Of a DNA stretch of 8,154 bases, positions 5,416 through 8,154 are shown piece after piece. The stretch covers positions 1 to 8,154 of the forward strand of contig UQMC01000091.1 in NCBI GenBank assembly GCA_900542115.1, given 5' to 3'. Made by a program: the position numbers and the translations under genes. Positions within the stretch are counted from its first letter, which is position 1. Every line of letters starts with the position of its first letter. Source of the DNA: an uncultured Oscillibacter sp. GTDB taxonomy: Bacteria; Bacillota; Clostridia; Oscillospirales; Oscillospiraceae. The notes beneath the pieces were generated by a model. That model saw only the letters and a list, made by a program, of their open reading frames with translations. It ran no database searches and was not told where the DNA came from.

Positions 5416-5423
5416 CTATTTCC
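5416..5423. repeat. left target-site duplication CTATTTCC
   Basis: The 8-bp CTATTTCC abuts the left end of the palindromic element and is repeated exactly at 5546-5553 on its right. A preceding T is also shared, so 9 bp is possible if the right element boundary is 5544. Confidence 0.85.
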
Positions 5424-5429
5424 ATAGGG

Positions 5430-5454
5430 ATGAGCAAAACTCCGATTTGCTCAT
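5430..5454. repeat. internal hairpin at left end of the MITE
   Basis: ATGAGCAAA (5430-5438) and TTTGCTCAT (5446-5454) form a perfect 9-bp stem with loop ACTCCGA. The left arm lies in the terminal repeat, so this fold competes with pairing of the two element ends. TTTGCTCAT also recurs at 5531-5539. Confidence 0.7.
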
Positions 5455-5461
5455 AAGACCA

Positions 5462-5507
5462 CACAATAAATAGTGCCATCCGACTTGGCTGCGGCCTATA
5501 TATTGTG
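5462..5507. repeat. central inverted repeat of the MITE
   Basis: CACAATAAATAG (5462-5473) pairs with CTATATATTGTG (5496-5507) at 11 of 12 positions around a 22-nt loop. Nested within the terminal repeats, it would give the element a long double-hairpin or cruciform fold. Confidence 0.7.
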
Positions 5508-5517
5508 ATTCGACTTT

Positions 5518-5535
5518 GCAAAACTTGCGTTTTGC
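5518..5535. repeat. internal hairpin at right end of the MITE
   Basis: GCAAAAC-TTGC-GTTTTGC: a 7-bp perfect stem with a 4-nt loop. Its right arm is part of the right terminal repeat, so this fold also excludes end-to-end pairing. Confidence 0.6.
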
Positions 5536-5545
5536 TCATCCCTAT

Positions 5546-5553
5546 CTATTTCC
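5546..5553. repeat. right target-site duplication CTATTTCC
   Basis: An exact copy of 5416-5423, directly adjoining the right terminal inverted repeat. Confidence 0.85.
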
Positions 5554-5579
5554 AATCTTTGCCAAAGGAGTGATTTTCC

Positions 5580-5759
5580 ATGCTGACATGGTTGAGTGCC
5601 AATCTTGCGACCATCCTCATCTCCGCAGTTCTTTTAGCAGTTGTCATCTCCATTATCCGGTATCTCATCCGCCAAAAGAAGCAGGGAAAGAGCACCTGCG
5701 GTGGCAGTTGCGGCGGTGGCTGTGCCGGTTGTTCCGGACACTGCCATTCCAAGCAGTAA
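5580..5759 (+). CDS. FeoB-associated Cys-rich membrane protein
   Basis: A 59-residue protein. Residues 9-30 form one hydrophobic membrane span (LATILISAVLLAVVISIIRYLI), followed by a positive patch RQKKQGK (31-37) that should face the cytoplasm. The Cys-rich tail is C40-x3-C44-x3-C48-x2-C51-x3-C55 with His54 and His56, set in Gly and Ser. This is the plan of the FeoB-associated Cys-rich membrane protein family found beside feoB in Firmicutes. It is thought to take the place of FeoC or of the Cys tail of other FeoBs, perhaps by binding Fe(II) or an Fe-S cluster on the cytoplasmic side. The start is ATG 5580, 9 nt after AAAGGAG (5564-5570). It is the last gene of the feo operon, separated from feoB by the MITE and closed by a strong terminator. 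Confidence 0.88.
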   Translation: MLTWLSANLATILISAVLLAVVISIIRYLIRQKKQGKSTCGGSCGGGCAGCSGHCHSKQ

Positions 5760-5765
5760 CGCAAG

Positions 5766-5805
5766 AAAAGAGACAGGACGCGGTTTCTGCGTCCTGTCTC
5801 TTTTT
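5766..5805 (+). terminator. intrinsic terminator of the feo operon
   Basis: A perfect 16-bp stem, AAAAGAGACAGGACGC (5766-5781) with its complement at 5789-5804, loop GGTTTCT, ending in TTTTT. It starts 7 nt after the stop codon. It is the only clear terminator after the feo promoter, which supports one transcript feoA-feoA-feoB-Cys-rich protein. Confidence 0.93.
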
Positions 5806-5849
5806 CGGTGAAAAGCGCCGCATGGCCGCCGGGAAGTTATGAAATGCAG

Positions 5850-5880
5850 CAGAGCTGTCCGCAGAAAACGGACAGCTCTG
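5850..5880. other. strong hairpin without a good U-tract
   Basis: CAGAGCTGTCCG (5850-5861) pairs perfectly with 5869-5880 around loop CAGAAAA. It is followed on plus by TGCACTTTTAC and on minus by no T-run. It may be a secondary, weak terminator or an mRNA-stabilising structure; it lies upstream of the phosphate transporter's likely promoters. Confidence 0.6.
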
Positions 5881-5922
5881 TGCACTTTTACATACATGAT
5901 ATGAATTCCTCCAAAATTTCCC

Positions 5923-5975
5923 TATAATTTTCTCTGCTCTGTCAATATGCTTTTCACGGGCCGACTGTTTATAAT
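5923..5975 (+). promoter_or_regulatory. candidate promoter region of the Na/Pi cotransporter gene
   Basis: Two perfect -10 hexamers TATAAT occur, at 5923-5928 and 5970-5975, but neither has a good -35 at 16-18 nt. The nearer one would give a leader of about 60 nt. A weak -35 can indicate an activator; I see no sequence that I can defend as a Pho box. The remaining gene-free sequence from 5806 to 6042 holds no other recognisable feature except the hairpin at 5850-5880. Confidence 0.42.
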
Positions 5976-6042
5976 AAAAGATAGTCTGCATACTATTTCC
6001 GTGTACCCGGCCTGTGAAGCACGGGGCAGAAAGGAATTTCGA

Positions 6043-7794
6043 ATGAATATTTTTTCACTGTTCACGCTCTGCGGAGGATTGGCGTTTTTCCTCTACGGCA
6101 TGACCGTGATGTCCAAAAGTCTGGAGAAAATGGCCGGCGGCAAGCTGGAAAAGCTGCTCAAGCGCATGACCTCCAACCCTATCAAAAGCCTTTTACTGGG
6201 CGCGGGAATCACCATTGCCATCCAGTCCTCCTCCGCTATGACGGTGATGCTGGTGGGCCTTGTGAACTCCGGCGTTATGGAGCTGCGGCAGACCATCGGC
6301 GTTATTATGGGCTCCAATATCGGCACCACGCTGACAGCGTGGCTGCTGTCCCTCACCGGAATTGAAAGTGACAGCTTTTTTGTCAATCTTCTCAAGCCCA
6401 AGAATTTCTCCCCCTTGCTGGCGCTGGCGGGAATCCTGCTGATCATGGGCTCAAAAAAGCAGCGCCGCCGGGACGTGGGCCGGGTCATGATGGGCTTTTC
6501 CATCCTGATGTACGGCATGGAGCTCATGAGCGGCGCGGTGGCGCCGCTGGCGGATATGCCGGGATTTTCCGGCCTGATGACCGCCTTTACCAATCCTTTC
6601 CTCGGTGTGCTGGTGGGCGCGGCCTTTACGGGCATCATCCAGTCCTCTGCCGCGTCCGTGGGTATTTTGCAGGCGCTGGCCATGACCGGCTCTGTGACCT
6701 ACGGCATGGCGATTCCCATTATCATGGGCCAGAATATCGGCACCTGTGTCACGGCGCTGCTGTCCTCCATTGGCGTCAGCCGCAGCGCAAAGCAGGTGTC
6801 CGTGATCCACATTTCCTTCAACCTCATCGGTACGGCGGTGGGCCTGCTTGTGATCTGCGGCGGCGGGCTGCTGTTCGATATGCCGTTTTTGACCCAGCCG
6901 GTGAACGCTGTGGGTGTGGCGCTGTGCCACACAGTGTTCAATGTCTGCACCACTATTTTGCTGCTGCCCTTTACCCGCCAGCTGGAGGCGCTGGCGAAAA
7001 GGGTCATTTCTACAGAGGACAAGCCCTCCGACTTTGCCTTTCTGGACCCCCGGCTGCTGCGGACGCCCGGCGTGGCTGTCAGTGAGTGCGCGGCTATGAC
7101 CAACCGCATGGGCGAGCTGGCCCGGGAGAATATCCGCCTTGCGCTGGAGCAGTTCGACCGTTACAGTGAAGAACAGGAGGAAATTATCCGAGCCAATGAG
7201 GACAAGCTGGATGTTTACGAGGACCGCCTCGGCAGCTATCTTGTCCAGCTTTCCCAGCATGGCACTTCGGCGGATGACATGAATACAGTTTCCCGGCTGC
7301 TCCATGCCATCGGCGACTTTGAGCGCATCGGCGACCACGCCCTGAACCTGCTGGAATCCGCTAAGGAGCTCCACGACAAGGGCCTGTCCTTTTCCCACAT
7401 CGCCGGAGTGGAGGCCGATGTGCTGATTCACCTGACGACTGATTTGCTGGATGGCGCGCTGGATTGCTTTGAAAATGACGATGTTCGGGCTGCTCGGGGC
7501 GTTGAGCCGCTGGAGGAGACCATGGACTATCTGACGGAGGAGATTCGCAGCCGCCATATCCGACGCCTCCAGAATGGGCAGTGTACCATTCAACTGGGCT
7601 TTGTGCTCAACGATCTGCTTAACAACCTTGAGCGCGTGGGCGACCACTGCTCCAACATCGCCCTCAGCGTGATCGAGGAGCAGACGGACGAGGCCGATTC
7701 CCACGCTTATGTCCACAGTCTGAAAAAGGATCAGGAGTTTAATCTGCGGTTCCAACAGGACCTCAAGCGCTACGCCTTACCCAACGAGGAATAA
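6043..7794 (+). CDS. Na/Pi cotransporter family protein with PhoU-like C-terminal domain
   Basis: A 583-residue membrane protein. Residues 1-315 hold the two inverted Na/Pi-cotransporter repeats. The conserved QSSS pairs are QSSSA (61-65) and QSSAA (200-204), with matching GSNIGTT (90-96) and GQNIGTC (229-235), presumed to line the phosphate and sodium sites. Residues about 345-550 form a PhoU-like helical domain with both metal-binding helices: IGDFERIGDHALNL (423-436) and NNLERVGDHCSNIA (527-540). The fusion resembles E. coli YjbB. The likely role is sodium-linked phosphate movement across the membrane, with the PhoU part sensing or gating; direction (uptake or export) is not decided by sequence. 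ATG 6043 is chosen because AAGGAA (6031-6036) lies 6 nt upstream. The frame is open to 5947, but that extension crosses a TATAAT and lacks a ribosome site. Confidence 0.95.
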   Translation: MNIFSLFTLCGGLAFFLYGMTVMSKSLEKMAGGKLEKLLKRMTSNPIKSLLLGAGITIAIQSSSAMTVMLVGLVNSGVMELRQTIGVIMGSNIGTTLTAWLLSLTGIESDSFFVNLLKPKNFSPLLALAGILLIMGSKKQRRRDVGRVMMGFSILMYGMELMSGAVAPLADMPGFSGLMTAFTNPFLGVLVGAAFTGIIQSSAASVGILQALAMTGSVTYGMAIPIIMGQNIGTCVTALLSSIGVSRSAKQVSVIHISFNLIGTAVGLLVICGGGLLFDMPFLTQPVNAVGVALCHTVFNVCTTILLLPFTRQLEALAKRVISTEDKPSDFAFLDPRLLRTPGVAVSECAAMTNRMGELARENIRLALEQFDRYSEEQEEIIRANEDKLDVYEDRLGSYLVQLSQHGTSADDMNTVSRLLHAIGDFERIGDHALNLLESAKELHDKGLSFSHIAGVEADVLIHLTTDLLDGALDCFENDDVRAARGVEPLEETMDYLTEEIRSRHIRRLQNGQCTIQLGFVLNDLLNNLERVGDHCSNIALSVIEEQTDEADSHAYVHSLKKDQEFNLRFQQDLKRYALPNEE

Positions 7795-7795
7795 A

Positions 7796-7827
7796 AAATC
7801 CCCCCTGATACCGGTCAGGGGGGATTT
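7796..7827 (+). terminator. intrinsic terminator after the Na/Pi cotransporter gene
   Basis: A 13-bp perfect stem AAATCCCCCCTGA (7796-7808) with 7815-7827 around TACCGG, directly after the stop codon. The U-tract is short (ATTTCCTT). A weak second hairpin (7837-7842 with 7846-7851) followed by TTTTTATATTTTTT may back it up. Confidence 0.85.
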
Positions 7828-7884
7828 CCTTATGCCAAAACGCGGCGTTTTTATATTTTTTACATCTGAAACCGCAATCTATTC

Positions 7885-7913
7885 TTTACCTTTGGGCGGA
7901 TTCCTGCTATACT
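7885..7913 (+). promoter_or_regulatory. sigma-A promoter of recJ
   Basis: -35 TTTACC (7885-7890), 17-nt spacer and -10 TATACT (7908-7913). Transcription would start near 7920, about 35 nt before the ATG, so recJ is expressed separately from the phosphate transporter. Confidence 0.72.
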
Positions 7914-7954
7914 ATATCTTTGTTGAATTGTTTCTATTAAGGAGGTGTGTCCCT

Positions 7955-8154
7955 ATGAAGTATCAAAAATGGCATATCGGCACGGCGGCAGAGGGAGACA
8001 CCGCCCTTTTGCGGGAGGCGGGCTATCCCGGCCTGCTTGCTACCGTCTTGGCCTCCCGGGGCATCACCACGGCGGAGGCCGCCGCAGAGGCGCTGGAGCG
8101 GGAGACCACGCGGACGCTATCCCCCATGCTGATGCAGGATATGGACAAGGCTGT
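7955..8154 (+). CDS. recJ: single-stranded-DNA-specific exonuclease RecJ, N-terminus (partial)
   Basis: The first 66 codons are present; the gene runs off the right edge. The start MKYQKWHIGT, then LLREAGYPGLLATVLASRGITTAEAAAEAL and LSPMLMQDMDKAV, fits the N-terminal segment of clostridial RecJ, which precedes the DHH phosphoesterase domain (outside the window). RecJ degrades single-stranded DNA 5' to 3' in RecF-pathway recombination and in base-excision and mismatch repair. The ribosome site AAGGAGGTG (7939-7947) is close to the perfect anti-Shine-Dalgarno complement, with AAGGAGG 9 nt before the ATG. The catalytic DHH residues cannot be checked here, so the call rests on the N-terminal pattern alone. 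Confidence 0.82.
   Translation, partial: MKYQKWHIGTAAEGDTALLREAGYPGLLATVLASRGITTAEAAAEALERETTRTLSPMLMQDMDKA

Larger units (their letters stand above)
5424..5545. mobile_element. MITE-like 122-bp element with 17-bp terminal inverted repeats
   Basis: The ends are perfect inverted repeats: ATAGGGATGAGCAAAAC at 5424-5440 and its complement at 5529-5545. The direct repeat CTATTTCC flanks the element on both sides with no intervening base, the mark of a target-site duplication. Inside is a second dyad (5462-5473 with 5496-5507, 11 of 12 bases paired). The element has no coding capacity, so it would need a transposase from elsewhere. An 8-bp duplication suits several IS families (for example IS256, ISL3, IS66, IS6), and I cannot assign one. 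Removing the element and one repeat leaves a 61-nt gap between feoB and the next gene, normal for an operon. Confidence 0.85.

Noticed and set aside
5516..5842. 108-residue plus-strand frame over the Cys-rich gene
   Set aside because: It starts in the mobile element, runs through the terminator, and is out of frame with the recognisable 59-residue membrane protein.
5947..6042. 32-residue N-terminal extension of the Na/Pi cotransporter
   Set aside because: It covers a TATAAT and lacks a ribosome site; the family begins with a hydrophobic segment as at 6043.
6451..7755. 434-residue open frame antisense to the Na/Pi cotransporter
   Set aside because: His/Gln-rich shadow frame with no expression signals or domains.
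7837..7851. Second terminator (AAAACG-CGG-CGTTTT followed by a T-run)
   Set aside because: A 6-bp A/T-rich stem with a 3-nt loop is too weak to call alone; mentioned only as possible backup to the main terminator.
1..8154. CRISPR array, prophage, toxin-antitoxin or other defence module
   Set aside because: No spaced direct-repeat array, cas-like, integrase, capsid or toxin gene is seen; genes outside the small HTH cluster are ordinary housekeeping and transport functions.

Overview
The window looks like chromosome of a GC-rich gut Firmicute, most likely an Oscillospiraceae-type clostridium. This is inferred from protein style, strong AGGAGG-type ribosome sites on nearly every gene, and sigma-A promoters with 17-nt spacers. 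The first 44 bases are not biological: they are an Illumina TruSeq adapter with an index-11 barcode, so the left edge is a contig end that was not trimmed.

Layout. (1) 45-111, minus: a tRNA-Thr(UGU) cut off by the adapter, with its own promoter. (2) 203-896, plus: three small, translationally coupled genes: a Cys-rich zinc-ribbon-like protein, a helical protein of unknown role, and a protein that is essentially only a sigma-70 region 4 helix-turn-helix. (3) 1005-1655, plus: an Asp/Glu racemase-family enzyme with its own promoter, convergent with the next gene across a strong bidirectional terminator. (4) 1740-5805: a ferrous-iron island. A short DtxR/MntR-family metalloregulator (minus) diverges from feoA-feoA-feoB and a 59-residue FeoB-associated Cys-rich membrane protein (plus). 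The feo promoter overlaps two dyads of the form GTTAG-N6-CTAAC, one of them degenerate, and a third lies in the 5' leader. They are good candidates for the regulator's operators. (5) 6043-7794, plus: a Na/phosphate cotransporter fused to a PhoU domain, with a terminator. (6) 7955 to the right edge, plus: the start of recJ.

How the genes work together. The regulator presumably senses intracellular Fe(II) or Mn(II) and represses feo. FeoB is the membrane transporter with a GTPase domain, the two FeoA proteins are its small SH3-like partners, and the Cys-rich peptide is a likely FeoB accessory. FeoB carries an unusual, very acidic 105-residue extracytoplasmic insertion.

Most notable. Between feoB and the accessory gene sits a 122-bp palindromic element with perfect 17-bp terminal inverted repeats, directly flanked by an 8-bp duplication (CTATTTCC). 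This is a MITE-like non-autonomous mobile element inserted inside the operon. No CRISPR array, prophage or toxin-antitoxin module is visible, and no gene-free stretch exceeds 300 bases.
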